Shown: positions 52,713 through 61,531, numbered from the stretch's first letter. The stretch: 64,000 bases of DNA from Nocardia cyriacigeorgica (GCF_005863245.1 NZ_VBUT01000007.1:248001-312000); one strand, 5' to 3'. Numbers and translations are program-made. Notes: generated by a model not told the origin, from the letters alone.

Positions 52713-53813
52713 TCAGCTGGACGAGCCGGTGAGGTAGCTCCGCAGCATCGCCGTGACCTGGGTGATCTGGGCCAGCGGGACCCGTTCGTCGCGCTTGTGG
52801 GCCAGGTTCGGGTCGCCGGGGCCGAAGTTCACCGCCGGGACGCCGCGGGCGGCGAAACGGGAGACGTCGGTCCAGCCGTACTTGGCGCGCACCCCGGCCG
52901 CGCCGTGCGCGTGCACCGTGGTGATCAGGTCCTTGGCGGCGGGTGCGGTGAGGCCGGGCAGGGCGCCGGGGGCCGCGTCGGTGACCTGGAAGTCGAGGTC
53001 GAGACCGGCGAACACCTCGCGGACGTGCTCGGTGGCCTGGGCGACGCTGCGGTCGGGCGCGAAGCGGAAGTTCACGTCCACCTCGGCCGCGTCGGGCACC
53101 ACATTGCCCGCCACCCCACCGGCCACCCGTACCGCCGAGAGGCCCTCGCGGTACACGCAGCCGTCGATATCGACCTCACGCGCGCGATACTCCGACAGCC
53201 GCTGCAAGACCGGCGCCAGCCGGTGGATGGCGTTGTCGCCGAGCCAGGCCCGCGCCGAATGCGCCCTGGTGCCGGAGGTGGTGAGCCGGACCCGCAAGGT
53301 GCCCTGGCAGCCGGCCTCGATCCAGCCGCCGGACGGTTCGCCGAGGATCGCCAGATCCCCGTCCAGCCATTCCGGGCGTTCCCGTTCGATCCGGGCCAGG
53401 CCGTTGAACTCGGCGGCGATCTCCTCGCAGTCGTAGAAGATCAGCGTCAGGTCGTGCGCGGGTTCGGCTATGGTCGCGGCCAGATGCAGGAACACCGCGT
53501 CACCGGACTTCATGTCGACGGTGCCGCAGCCGTACATCACCGGCTCGCCGTCTTCGGTGTCCATCCGGCTCGGCACGTTGTCGGCGATCGGCACGGTATC
53601 CAGATGCCCGGCCAGCACCACCCGGGTCGGCAGCCCGCGATCGGTGCGCGCCAGCACCACATTGCCGTCGCGCACGATCTCGAAACCGCTGGTCTGGGTC
53701 CGCAACGCGGTCTCTACCGCGTCGGTGACGGCCAGCTCGTCCCTTGACACACTCGGGATATCGACGAGGGCGGCGGTGAGGGCAATCGGGTCGGCGCGCA
53801 GATCGAGGGTCAC
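52713..53813 (-). CDS. dapE: Succinyl-diaminopimelate desuccinylase
   Basis: A 366-residue M20 metallopeptidase that releases LL-diaminopimelate from its N-succinyl form for peptidoglycan and lysine. Metal ligands and catalytic residues are visible in VLAGHLDTVP, GCGTVDMKSGDAVFLHLAA, FYDCEEIAAEFNG and NFGPGDPNLAHKRDE. GTG 53813 lies 6 nt after TACGCT (leaderless). It is divergent from dapD, the enzyme that makes the succinylated intermediate two steps earlier. It is equivalent to Rv1202. Confidence 0.95.
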   Translation of the reverse strand: MTLDLRADPIALTAALVDIPSVSRDELAVTDAVETALRTQTSGFEIVRDGNVVLARTDRGLPTRVVLAGHLDTVPIADNVPSRMDTEDGEPVMYGCGTVDMKSGDAVFLHLAATIAEPAHDLTLIFYDCEEIAAEFNGLARIERERPEWLDGDLAILGEPSGGWIEAGCQGTLRVRLTTSGTRAHSARAWLGDNAIHRLAPVLQRLSEYRAREVDIDGCVYREGLSAVRVAGGVAGNVVPDAAEVDVNFRFAPDRSVAQATEHVREVFAGLDLDFQVTDAAPGALPGLTAPAAKDLITTVHAHGAAGVRAKYGWTDVSRFAARGVPAVNFGPGDPNLAHKRDERVPLAQITQVTAMLRSYLTGSSS

Positions 53814-53819
53814 CGGTCC

Positions 53820-53825
53820 AGCGTA
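53820..53825 (-). promoter_or_regulatory. -10 element of dapE (leaderless)
   Basis: TACGCT on the minus strand, 6 nt before GTG 53813. Confidence 0.5.
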
Positions 53826-53922
53826 GTCAGCGGCCACCGGGCGGCCGGGAACGCCGCGGGCACCGGCCGTGATCTGCGCGGCAGCCGGTGACGTGGCTGC
53901 ACCACCGGTCGCGGGCGGTCGG

Positions 53923-53928
53923 TAGGCT
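53923..53928 (+). promoter_or_regulatory. Possible -10 element of dapD
   Basis: TAGGCT, 8 nt before GTG 53937, which would leave a leader of only one or two bases. Confidence 0.4.
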
Positions 53929-53936
53929 CTGCTGAC

Positions 53937-54884
53937 GTGAGCATTCAGGGAGCAACTGCAGTCGGTATCGCCAATGTGACCGCGGACGGCACCGTCCTCG
54001 ACACCTGGTTCCCGAATCCCCAGCTGGGTGCATTCGCCGAAACCGCGACCAAGCGGCTCGACGAGGTGCCTACGGAGTTCGCCGCGCTGGTCGGTCCCGA
54101 CGAGGCCCGCGGCGTCGAGGTGATCGCGGTGCAGACCACCATCGCCGACCTGTCCGCCGCGCCCGTGGACGCCCACGACGTCTACCTGCGGCTGCATCTG
54201 CTCTCGCACCGGCTGGTTCGCCCGCACGAGGTGAGCCTGGAAGGCCAGTTCGGCCTGCTCAGCAATGTCGTGTGGACCAACCACGGCCCCGCCGCCGTGG
54301 AGGGCTTCGAAACCACCCGCGCCAAGCTGCGCGCCCGCGGTCCGGTGACCGTCTACAGCGTCGACAAGTTCCCGCGCATGGTCGACTACGTAGTGCCCTC
54401 CGGTGTGCGCATCGGTGACGCCGACCGCGTGCGCCTCGGCGCGCACCTGGCCTCGGGCACCACCGTCATGCACGAAGGCTTCGTCAACTTCAACGCGGGC
54501 ACCCTCGGCGCCTCCATGGTCGAAGGCCGCATCTCCGCCGGCGTCGTGGTGGGCGACGGCTCCGATATCGGTGGCGGCGCCTCGACCATGGGCACCCTCT
54601 CCGGCGGCGGCACCACCGTCATCTCCATCGGTGAGCGCTCCCTGCTCGGCGCCAACTCCGGCCTCGGCATCCCGCTCGGCGACGACTGTGTCCTCGAGGC
54701 GGGCCTCTACCTCACCGCGGGCACCAAGGTCACCACGCCCGACGGGACCACCGTCAAAGCCGCCCAGCTGAGCGGCCAGAACAACCTGCTGTTCCGCCGC
54801 AACTCCGTCACCGGCGCCGTCGAGGTGGTGCACCGCAAGGGCACCGGCATCGAACTCAACGCGGATCTGCACGCCAACGACTGA
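53937..54884 (+). CDS. dapD: 2,3,4,5-tetrahydropyridine-2,6-dicarboxylate N-succinyltransferase
   Basis: A 315-residue DapD of the actinobacterial group. An N-terminal alpha/beta domain is followed by a left-handed beta-helix of hexapeptide repeats (GVRIGDADRVRLGAHLASG, GTLGASMVEGRISAGVVVG, GGGASTMGTLSGGG). It succinylates tetrahydrodipicolinate with succinyl-CoA in the lysine/DAP pathway. The start is GTG 53937, with the -10 TAGGCT 8 nt upstream. It is divergent from dapE, as in M. tuberculosis (Rv1201c). Confidence 0.95.
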   Translation: MSIQGATAVGIANVTADGTVLDTWFPNPQLGAFAETATKRLDEVPTEFAALVGPDEARGVEVIAVQTTIADLSAAPVDAHDVYLRLHLLSHRLVRPHEVSLEGQFGLLSNVVWTNHGPAAVEGFETTRAKLRARGPVTVYSVDKFPRMVDYVVPSGVRIGDADRVRLGAHLASGTTVMHEGFVNFNAGTLGASMVEGRISAGVVVGDGSDIGGGASTMGTLSGGGTTVISIGERSLLGANSGLGIPLGDDCVLEAGLYLTAGTKVTTPDGTTVKAAQLSGQNNLLFRRNSVTGAVEVVHRKGTGIELNADLHAND

Positions 54885-54990
54885 TCGCCGTCGCGGGGGT
54901 AGCCGGTACCAGGCGCCTGCCGAGGGCACCGGCATTGCCGGCCACACCCGCTGAGGGCGACGGGATGGTCCGCCCCCGCTCGGCCAACGA

Positions 54991-55019
54991 TTGAACACCC
55001 AGTTCGGGTGGGTTACCGT
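54991..55019 (+). promoter_or_regulatory. Promoter of the Ser/Thr kinase gene (leaderless)
   Basis: -35 TTGAAC (54991-54996), a 17-base spacer and -10 TACCGT (55014-55019). ATG 55026 follows 6 nt later. Confidence 0.6.
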
Positions 55020-55025
55020 GCCCCC

Positions 55026-56492
55026 ATGCACGCACTCCGGCCCGGTGCCGACTTCGCCGGGTACCGGATCGAGCGGGTGCTCGGTGTGGGCGGGATGGGC
55101 AGTGTGTACGCGGCGCGGCATCCGCGGCTGCCCCGGCTGGTGGCGTTGAAGCTGCTGCATTCGTCGTTCGCCGAGGATCCGGTGTTCCGGGGGCGGTTCG
55201 AGCGCGAGGCCGAGCTCGCCGGGCGGCTGGATCATCCGAATATCGTGACGATCCACGATCGCGGCCGGGAAGGGTTGCAGCTGTGGATCAGCATGCAGTA
55301 CGTCGAGGGCACCGACGCCGAGACGGCCTTGCGCACCGGGCAGATGCCGCCGCTGCGGGCACTGTATGTGGCGGCCGCGACCGCCGACGCGCTCGATTAC
55401 GCGCATCGTCAGGGCATGCTGCACCGGGATGTGAAGCCCGCCAACATCCTGATCCGCAGCGAGGCGAACACCCAGGAACGGGTGCTGCTCACCGATTTCG
55501 GCATCGCGAAGGCCCGCGACGAGTCCACCTCGCTCACCCAGACCGGCACCCTGCTCGCCACCCTGCGCTACGCCTCGCCGGAGCAGTTGGAGGGCAAGCC
55601 GCTGGATCCGCGCTCGGATCAGTATTCGCTGGGCTGCACGCTGTTTCATCTGCTGGCCGGGCAGCCGCCGTATCCCACCGAGAGCGCGGCGGCGTTGATC
55701 AGCGCGCATCTGGTGCAGCCGGTGCCGCGGATCAGCGCGGTGCGGCCCGATCTGCCGCCCGCACTCGATGACGTCTTCGCCCGCGCGCTGGCCAAGGATC
55801 CGCAGCAGCGGTTCGGCAGTTGCGCGGAGATGGTGGAGGCGGCGCGGCGGGCGTTCACCGAGCCGGCGTCCGCACCGCCGCCGGCCGCGCCATCGTCCGC
55901 GCCGAATCGCCGGACGCGGTGGGTGCTCGCGGTGGCGGCACTGGCAGTGGTGGCCACGGCCGTGACGGCCACTGTCGTCGCCGCCCGATCCGGCGAGGAG
56001 GACCCGACTCCGCCGACGACCACCGTCGCCCAGCCGACCACCACCGGCGCCGCATCGACCACCGCACCGCCCGACCCCTGGGGGGCGGGCCGCGAGACCG
56101 TCGCCCTGTTCCCGGACCTGCTGCCCTCCGGCCCCGACAGCGCCGGATTCCGCGAGCTGCGCTGCAGTTTCGCCACCAAGAACCCGAATGCGGTGTGGAC
56201 GTACGGCTTCAACTGCCTCGACGCCGACAAGCTCGAACTGCAGGTCCTCACCCACGACGACGCCGCCACCGTCGACTCCTACATCGCCACCCTGCCCGCG
56301 GGCACCACCGAGCAGTTGCGTTCGCGCTACGGACAACCGCTGATCGTGCGAAAGTTCAATAGTTCGACCGGTCCGTGGGTGCTGGTCCAGTTCGCGGAGG
56401 GTCCGCGCGCCGCCATCACCTTTCAGGTCTTCCGGAAAGGCCGCACGCACCAGGAGGTGATCGACGAATGGGTGCGTACCGCTCCGTTCTGA
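55026..56492 (+). CDS. Transmembrane Ser/Thr protein kinase (PknB-like family)
   Basis: A 488-residue receptor-like kinase. GVGGMGSVY is the glycine loop, Lys42 the ATP lysine in VALKLL, HRDVKPAN the catalytic loop with Asp135, DFG at 157-159, and the activation segment holds several Thr (STSLTQTGTLLATLRY). A transmembrane helix (about residues 295-320) and a Thr/Pro linker lead to an external domain of about 140 residues with two Cys (LRCSFATK, GFNCLDAD). The gene overlaps the following lipoprotein gene by 25 bases, so the two may act together. Confidence 0.93.
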   Translation: MHALRPGADFAGYRIERVLGVGGMGSVYAARHPRLPRLVALKLLHSSFAEDPVFRGRFEREAELAGRLDHPNIVTIHDRGREGLQLWISMQYVEGTDAETALRTGQMPPLRALYVAAATADALDYAHRQGMLHRDVKPANILIRSEANTQERVLLTDFGIAKARDESTSLTQTGTLLATLRYASPEQLEGKPLDPRSDQYSLGCTLFHLLAGQPPYPTESAAALISAHLVQPVPRISAVRPDLPPALDDVFARALAKDPQQRFGSCAEMVEAARRAFTEPASAPPPAAPSSAPNRRTRWVLAVAALAVVATAVTATVVAARSGEEDPTPPTTTVAQPTTTGAASTTAPPDPWGAGRETVALFPDLLPSGPDSAGFRELRCSFATKNPNAVWTYGFNCLDADKLELQVLTHDDAATVDSYIATLPAGTTEQLRSRYGQPLIVRKFNSSTGPWVLVQFAEGPRAAITFQVFRKGRTHQEVIDEWVRTAPF

Positions 56493-57685
56493 TCCGGCTC
56501 GCCGCGGCGGGCGCGCTCGCGACGCTGACGGCTTGTTCGACCGTCACCGGAACGCCGGTTGCCGCCGAGATCGACGTGCGCACCCTCGATGTCGGCGATT
56601 ATTCGATCGAGCCGCTCGACGTGAACGGGGCGCGGTTGCCCTCCGACGGCCCGATCCTGGAAGGTCTGCGGATGGCGGGCGCGATCGCGGTGCCGCACGA
56701 GATCGACGCGGACCTCGTGCACAACTGGGGCACCGATGTGATCGACAGCCCCAAGAAGGCCGCCGACGCCTCCGCCATCTCCAACGTCAACCTGCCCACG
56801 CTGGAACGGCACGGGTTCCTGGTGGCCTTCGATATCGCCGAGGCCGACGAGCCGTTCCCCACCGAGGTCCGCCCGACCGAGACCGATGCCACCGTCACCC
56901 GAGTGGTGCTCATGCGCTTTCCGGACGCGGCCCGCGCGAGCACGGCGGCGCGTGAACTGGAGAGCACCGACTTCGCGGTGAGCCCCGACAACCGCCCGGT
57001 CACCGTACCGGGACACGCGGCGGCGCACGCACATTGGCGCCCCGGCATCAAGACCGTGAGCGCCCTGATGGCGCACGACGAGATCGTCATCAGCGTCTTC
57101 CTGCAGCATCCGACACCCGATCTGGACGCGATGACGGCCCGCCTGCGCGAGATCTTCGACGCTCAGCTGCCCCTGCTCGACGAGTTCGAGCCCACCCCGC
57201 CCGGCGAATTCGCCGATCTGCCCCGCGATCCCGACGGCATGCTGCGCCGCACGCTCACGCCAGGGCCCCGCGATCAACGCGTCCCGATTTCCGCGCTCGA
57301 CTACTCCGCCTGGAGCGGCCGCGCCGTCATCCATTTCCGGCCGGCCGACGCACCGGAGCTGCGCGCGGCCTGGGATGCCGGCGGCGTCGACGTGGTAGCC
57401 CAGTCGGGCTCGACGACGGTCTTCCGCTTCCGCGACAACGCGGCGGCGAATGCGTTCGGCACCGCCTGGTCGGACAACCAGAGCGCGAACACCGAAACCA
57501 TCGACCCACCCGCCGACGTCCCCGGCACCCGCTGCGTCCAACGCCCCGCCACCACCGACGAACCCGCCGTAGCCCGCTGCTACCTCACCTACCGCCGCTA
57601 CGCCGCCTTCGTCACCGGCGACGACCCCACCGACGTCCGCCAACAGGCGGCAGCCCAATACGCCCTGCTGGTCAACACTCAGTAG
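56468..57685 (+). CDS. Lipoprotein, DUF7373-like, coupled to the kinase
   Basis: A 405-residue secreted lipoprotein. The signal peptide ends with the lipobox LTAC (then STVTGTP). The mature protein resembles the large family of nocardial lipoproteins tentatively called DUF7373 (VGDYSIEPLDVNG, ARASTAAREL, RCVQRPA...ARCYLTYRRYAAFV). ATG 56468 overlaps the kinase gene by 25 bases in another frame, which implies coupled translation. Its function is unknown; a sensor or ligand partner of the kinase is a reasonable guess. Confidence 0.8.
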   Translation: MGAYRSVLIRLAAAGALATLTACSTVTGTPVAAEIDVRTLDVGDYSIEPLDVNGARLPSDGPILEGLRMAGAIAVPHEIDADLVHNWGTDVIDSPKKAADASAISNVNLPTLERHGFLVAFDIAEADEPFPTEVRPTETDATVTRVVLMRFPDAARASTAARELESTDFAVSPDNRPVTVPGHAAAHAHWRPGIKTVSALMAHDEIVISVFLQHPTPDLDAMTARLREIFDAQLPLLDEFEPTPPGEFADLPRDPDGMLRRTLTPGPRDQRVPISALDYSAWSGRAVIHFRPADAPELRAAWDAGGVDVVAQSGSTTVFRFRDNAAANAFGTAWSDNQSANTETIDPPADVPGTRCVQRPATTDEPAVARCYLTYRRYAAFVTGDDPTDVRQQAAAQYALLVNTQ

Positions 57686-57698
57686 AGATCGAGCGACC

Positions 57699-58031
57699 TC
57701 AGGCGACCCGCCAACTCCGATCACCGAGCGTGACGACGACATCGACAGTCCCGCCCAGCGCGGATACATACGCCCGGATTGTGTCGATGCCGGAGACCTC
57801 GCCGCTCTCGATCTTCGACACCCGTGCCTGGGACAGCCCGAGCAGTTCCGCCAACTCCACCTGAGTCAGGCCTGCGGCCTGCCGCATTTCCGCCAGTTGG
57901 TGGCCGCGAACATAGGCTTCCCTGCGGTCACGAGCCCGGGCTTTGCCTTCGGTGCGCTCGGCCTCTGTACGAGAATCCAGAGCGCGTGCCTTGGCTTTCG
58001 TGTCGGACCATTTCACGAATTCCGAGCTCAT
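57699..58031 (-). CDS. XRE-family antitoxin (HigA-like)
   Basis: A 110-residue protein with a C-terminal XRE helix-turn-helix (LAEMRQAAGLTQVELAELLG then QARVSKIESGEVSGIDTIRAYVSALGG). The N-terminal part is highly charged and probably neutralises the toxin. It overlaps the toxin gene by 4 bases and follows it, the toxin-first order typical of hig modules. It probably represses its own operon. Confidence 0.87.
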   Translation of the reverse strand: MSSEFVKWSDTKAKARALDSRTEAERTEGKARARDRREAYVRGHQLAEMRQAAGLTQVELAELLGLSQARVSKIESGEVSGIDTIRAYVSALGGTVDVVVTLGDRSWRVA

Positions 58032-58393
58032 CGTTCCTCCATTGCCGCTAGGTGCTCAGCAAACCGCTTGTCGGCTAATCGGATCGCCTCGCGGTACCAG
58101 CCTTGCCAATTGCCGGATTTGTCGCCCGCCACGAGCACGATCGCCTGCCGCGCCGGATCGAAGGCGAACAACATCCGAACCTCACTCGACCCGGTCGACG
58201 GTGGCCGCAGTTCTTTCATGTTGTGAAACTCGCTGCCTTTGATCCGATCGACCAGCGGCCGACCTGCCGCCGGCCCTTCGGCCGCTAGCTGGTCTAGCGC
58301 ATCCTCGATCAAATCGCCCGTCTCCGGGTCGCTCACGCATACTGCCAGGTACCACGACTCCACCTCCGAATGAAGCACGACCTCCCAGTTCAC
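58028..58393 (-). CDS. RelE/ParE superfamily toxin (HigB-like)
   Basis: A 121-residue toxin of the HigB/phage Gp49-like type. The pattern HSEVESWYLAV, then GPAAGRPLVDRIKGSEFHNMKELR, RMLFAFDPARQAIVLVAGDK and WYREAIRLADKRFAEHL is typical of mycobacterial HigB2/HigB3. Such toxins cleave ribosome-bound mRNA. The start is GTG 58393, 6 nt after TATAGT, so the toxin mRNA is probably leaderless. Confidence 0.87.
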   Translation of the reverse strand: MNWEVVLHSEVESWYLAVCVSDPETGDLIEDALDQLAAEGPAAGRPLVDRIKGSEFHNMKELRPPSTGSSEVRMLFAFDPARQAIVLVAGDKSGNWQGWYREAIRLADKRFAEHLAAMEER

Positions 58394-58399
58394 GCCGCA

Positions 58400-58405
58400 A
58401 CTATA
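58400..58405 (-). promoter_or_regulatory. -10 element of the toxin-antitoxin operon (leaderless)
   Basis: TATAGT on the minus strand, 6 nt before GTG 58393, in an AT-rich patch (58400-58420) that may also hold the antitoxin operator. Confidence 0.55.
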
Positions 58406-58459
58406 ACGTAATTGTCATATCACCCGCCGCGCTACACAAGGGCTCTACCCGGACGACCC

Positions 58460-59887
58460 TCAGCCGAGCTGCTTCTTCTGCACCTTGCCCATCGCGTTGC
58501 GGGGCAGGGTGTCGACGAGGCGGACTTCGCGGGGGCGTTTGTGGATGGAAAGTTGCTGGGCCACATGGTCGATCAGGTCGGATTCCGTGGGCAGGTCCAT
58601 ACCGGCGCGTGGCACGACGAAGGCGACGATGCGCTGGCCGAGGTCGGGGTCGGGGAGGCCGACGACGGCGGCTTCGGCGACGGCGGGGTGGCCGAGGAGG
58701 GTGGTTTCGACTTCGCCGGCGCCGACGCGGAAGCCGCCGGATTTGATGAGGTCGACCGATTCGCGGCCGACGATGCGGTGGAAGCCGTCCGGGTCGATGA
58801 CGGCGACGTCGCCGGTGCAGAACCAACCGTCGTCGGTCCAGCAGTCGGAAGTCGCATCCGGCCGGTTGAGATACCCGTCGAACAGCATCGGCCCGCGCAC
58901 CTGCAACCCGCCGATGCTCTCACCGTCGTGCGCAACGGGCGCACCGGATTCGTCGCGCAGCCGGGTTTCCACACCGCGCACGGGCAGGCCGACCCAGCCG
59001 GGGCGGCGTTCGCCGTCGGCGCGGGTGGACAGGGTGATCATGGTTTCGCTCATGCCGTAGCGCTCGACGGGCGCGTGGCCGGTGAGTTCGGCGAGGCGTT
59101 CGAAGACCGGCACGGGCAGTGGTGCGCTGCCGGACACGAGCAGGCGCGCGTCGGCCAACCGCCTGGCGGCGTCGGGGTTTTCGGCGATGCGGGACCAGAC
59201 GGTCGGCACACCGAAGTACAGCGTGCCGGGCGCCTCGGCGTAGGCCTCGGGGGTGGGTTTGCCGGTGTGGATCAGCGGGCTGCCGACGCGCAGCGCACCG
59301 AGCACACCGAGGATCAGACCGTGCACGTGGAACAGCGGGAGTCCGTGCACCAGAACGTCGTCGGCGGTCCAGGACCACGCCTCGGCGAGCGCGTCGAGCC
59401 CGGCGGCGATGGCGCCGCGGCTGAGCATCACGCCCTTGGGCAGGCCGGTGGTGCCGGAGGTGTAGAGCACGAAAGCCGTTGTCGCCGGGTCGGGTTCGGG
59501 ATAGGTGTGCCACGACCTGGCATGCAGCCGGACCGGGACCACCGGCAGGTCGGTGCCCTCCGGGGCCTCACCCAGCCAGGCCTGCGCCCCGGAATCGGCC
59601 AGGATGTGGGCGGATTCGGCCGCCCCGGCGTCCGGTGGCACGGGCACGACGGTCACCCCGGCGATCAGGCAGCCGACCACGGCGAGCACGGTGGTCGCGG
59701 TCGGCCGCGCCAGCACCGCCACCCGATCGGCGCGGGCGATGCGCTCGGCCACCGACGTGGCGGCGCCGAGCAGATCGCTGCGCGAGAACCGCGTTCCGTC
59801 GATGGTGATGGCATCAGGAATATCGGCACCCGCCGCGACGGCGAGCGGATCCAGGGAGCGGAGCAGCAGCGGCGGACCGTAGGGCAT
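58460..59887 (-). CDS. fadD36: Acyl-CoA synthetase FadD36 (malonyl-CoA synthase-like)
   Basis: A 475-residue member of the AMP-forming ligase family with the compact length of Rv1193 and of malonyl/methylmalonyl-CoA synthases. LYTSGTTGLPKGVMLSRGA, RYGMSETMITLSTRADGERR, WFCTGDVAVIDPDG, GRESVDLIKSGGFRVGAGEVE and the catalytic Lys in RNAMGKVQKKQLG are all present. ATG 59887 lies 6 nt after TAGCGT (leaderless). Confidence 0.9.
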   Translation of the reverse strand: MPYGPPLLLRSLDPLAVAAGADIPDAITIDGTRFSRSDLLGAATSVAERIARADRVAVLARPTATTVLAVVGCLIAGVTVVPVPPDAGAAESAHILADSGAQAWLGEAPEGTDLPVVPVRLHARSWHTYPEPDPATTAFVLYTSGTTGLPKGVMLSRGAIAAGLDALAEAWSWTADDVLVHGLPLFHVHGLILGVLGALRVGSPLIHTGKPTPEAYAEAPGTLYFGVPTVWSRIAENPDAARRLADARLLVSGSAPLPVPVFERLAELTGHAPVERYGMSETMITLSTRADGERRPGWVGLPVRGVETRLRDESGAPVAHDGESIGGLQVRGPMLFDGYLNRPDATSDCWTDDGWFCTGDVAVIDPDGFHRIVGRESVDLIKSGGFRVGAGEVETTLLGHPAVAEAAVVGLPDPDLGQRIVAFVVPRAGMDLPTESDLIDHVAQQLSIHKRPREVRLVDTLPRNAMGKVQKKQLG

Positions 59888-59893
59888 TCGCTC

Positions 59894-59899
59894 ACGCTA
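59894..59899 (-). promoter_or_regulatory. -10 element of fadD36 (leaderless)
   Basis: TAGCGT on the minus strand, 6 nt before ATG 59887. Confidence 0.5.
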
Positions 59900-59980
59900 C
59901 CGCGACGCGGGCGATGGGCCAGGAGCAGGCAGCGAGCGCCACCACGCAGGACGCGCCGCCGCGCGACCGGCCGCGCACCG

Positions 59981-60028
59981 TTGACACCCGCGATGACGCG
60001 GTGAGAAAGTAGTTGTACAACCTTCTCA
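59981..60028 (+). promoter_or_regulatory. Promoter-operator of the first MpaB gene
   Basis: -35-like TTGACA (59981-59986), then 15 bases, then a 27-bp imperfect palindrome (60002-60028) with ends TGAGAA and TTCTCA. The -10 region falls within the palindrome, so a bound repressor would block it. The same module precedes the second MpaB gene. Confidence 0.65.
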
Positions 60029-60048
60029 ACGGTGAGATGGGGTCCACG

Positions 60049-60900
60049 ATGACCAGCACTTCCCACGCGAGCACCGCCTCACGCACCGGCGAATTCGATA
60101 TCCGCCGGCATATCGACGGTTCCGCCGCGCTCTTCGGCGCCGCCGCCAACGTCATCATGCAGCTGAGCCATCCGGCCGTCGGCTACGGCGTGCTGGAGAG
60201 CCCGGTGGACAGCGGAAAGATCCTGCTGCATCCGGTCAAACGCACCCGCACCACCCTCACCTATCTGGCGGTGGCCATGCTCGGCAGCGAGGACGAACGC
60301 GCCGCCTACCGCGAGGCCGTCAACGGCTCGCATCGCCCGGTGCGGTCGACCGGGTCGAGCCCGGTGCAGTACAACGCCTTCGACCCGCGCCTGCAACTGT
60401 GGGTGGCGGCCTGCCTGTACTGGGGCGGGCGCGATCTGCACGACCGCCTGCACGGCCCGATGAACGACGCCGACGCCGACGCCTTCTACCGCCACGCCGC
60501 CCGTTTCGGCACCACCCTCCAGATGCCGGAACACCTGTGGCCCGCCGACCGCGCCGCCTTCGAGCGGTACTGGACCGAGAACCTGGCGCGCACCTTCATC
60601 GATCCGCCGGTGCGCGACATGCTCAACGCCATCGTCGACCTGAAGATGTTCCCGCGGCCGATGCGGCGACCCGCACTGCTGCGTTTCCACCGTTTCGTCA
60701 CCGCGGGACTCCTGCCGCCGCACCTGCGCGAACAGATGGGCATGTCCTGGAGCGAGGAGGACGAGCGCAAGCTGAGCCGTTTCCTACGCGGAGTCGGTGC
60801 GATCGAGGCCCGGCTACCGGTGGTGGTGAAAACCTTCCCGGTCAACGCTTTTCTCGCCGATATGCGGCTGCGTCGCCGACTGGGCAGGCCACTGGTCTGA
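60049..60900 (+). CDS. MpaB/DUF2236-family oxygenase 1
   Basis: A 283-residue protein of the DUF2236 (MpaB, rubber-oxygenase-like) family, thought to be heme-dependent oxygenases. Family segments are NVIMQLSHPAVGYGVLES, LLHPVKRTRTTLTYLAVAM, AYREAVNGSH and YNAFDPRLQLWVAACLYWG. His41 lies in the first. ATG 60049 was chosen by analogy with its paralogue; ATG 60037 is in frame. It flanks a TetR gene and shares an operator with the paralogue at 61662. The substrate is unknown. Confidence 0.85.
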   Translation: MTSTSHASTASRTGEFDIRRHIDGSAALFGAAANVIMQLSHPAVGYGVLESPVDSGKILLHPVKRTRTTLTYLAVAMLGSEDERAAYREAVNGSHRPVRSTGSSPVQYNAFDPRLQLWVAACLYWGGRDLHDRLHGPMNDADADAFYRHAARFGTTLQMPEHLWPADRAAFERYWTENLARTFIDPPVRDMLNAIVDLKMFPRPMRRPALLRFHRFVTAGLLPPHLREQMGMSWSEEDERKLSRFLRGVGAIEARLPVVVKTFPVNAFLADMRLRRRLGRPLV

Positions 60901-60904
60901 GCGT

Positions 60905-61531
60905 TCAGGGAATGCGGAACGACACCACGACGTGGTCGCGCGCGAATTCCCGCGCCGCCGCGTCGTCGTCGAGCGGGATCACCGTCTGCGGGGTCAGCGC
61001 CAGCGACAGCGCGGTCCTGGCGATCATCTCCGCCAGCGGCAGCGGGTCGTAGTCGGGCAGCTTGCCCTCCCGCTGCAAGCGGGTGATGAACTCCGCGACG
61101 TAATCGCGCCCGAGTTCGATCACCGGCGCGCCCTTGACCGTCAGGTACGGCAACACGACCTCGGGTTCGGTCTGCAACAGCCGATCCAGCAGCTTGTTGC
61201 TGCGCAGGCCGGCGAGGAAGGCCACGAACAATTCGACGATCTGGTCCTCGGCGCCGGCGTCGCGCTCGATCTGGCGCTGCACCGCGGCGTCGACGCCGTC
61301 GATGAACTCGCGGGTCTGCTGCAATCCGACGGCCTGGATGAGATCGGTCTTGCCCGCGAACCGCCGGTACAGCGTGGCCAGCGACAGTCCGCCGCGCCGG
61401 GCCACCTCGCCCATGCTGGTGCGTTTGATGCCGAAGTCCAGGAAGGCCAGCAGGGCCGCGGACAGCACGGTTTGATCCTGATCCTTGCGCTGGGTTCGTA
61501 CCAGCGGCAGCAGATCGGCCAGCGCCGCCAT
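60905..61531 (-). CDS. TetR-family regulator between the two MpaB genes
   Basis: A 208-residue TetR repressor with the helix-turn-helix TSMGEVARRGGLSLATLYRRF and a helical ligand-binding domain. ATG 61531 was chosen because GGAGG lies 7 bases upstream; a longer frame starts at 61687 but would run through the promoter of the next gene. It is convergent with MpaB gene 1 (4 bases between stops) and divergent from MpaB gene 2. It is the obvious candidate to bind the shared 27-bp palindromes. Confidence 0.88.
   Translation of the reverse strand: MAALADLLPLVRTQRKDQDQTVLSAALLAFLDFGIKRTSMGEVARRGGLSLATLYRRFAGKTDLIQAVGLQQTREFIDGVDAAVQRQIERDAGAEDQIVELFVAFLAGLRSNKLLDRLLQTEPEVVLPYLTVKGAPVIELGRDYVAEFITRLQREGKLPDYDPLPLAEMIARTALSLALTPQTVIPLDDDAAAREFARDHVVVSFRIP

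Noticed and set aside
53814..56450. Minus-strand extension of the dapE frame upstream of GTG 53813
   Set aside because: It runs antisense through dapD and the kinase gene. The real dapE start is supported by the family N-terminus and a -10 element.
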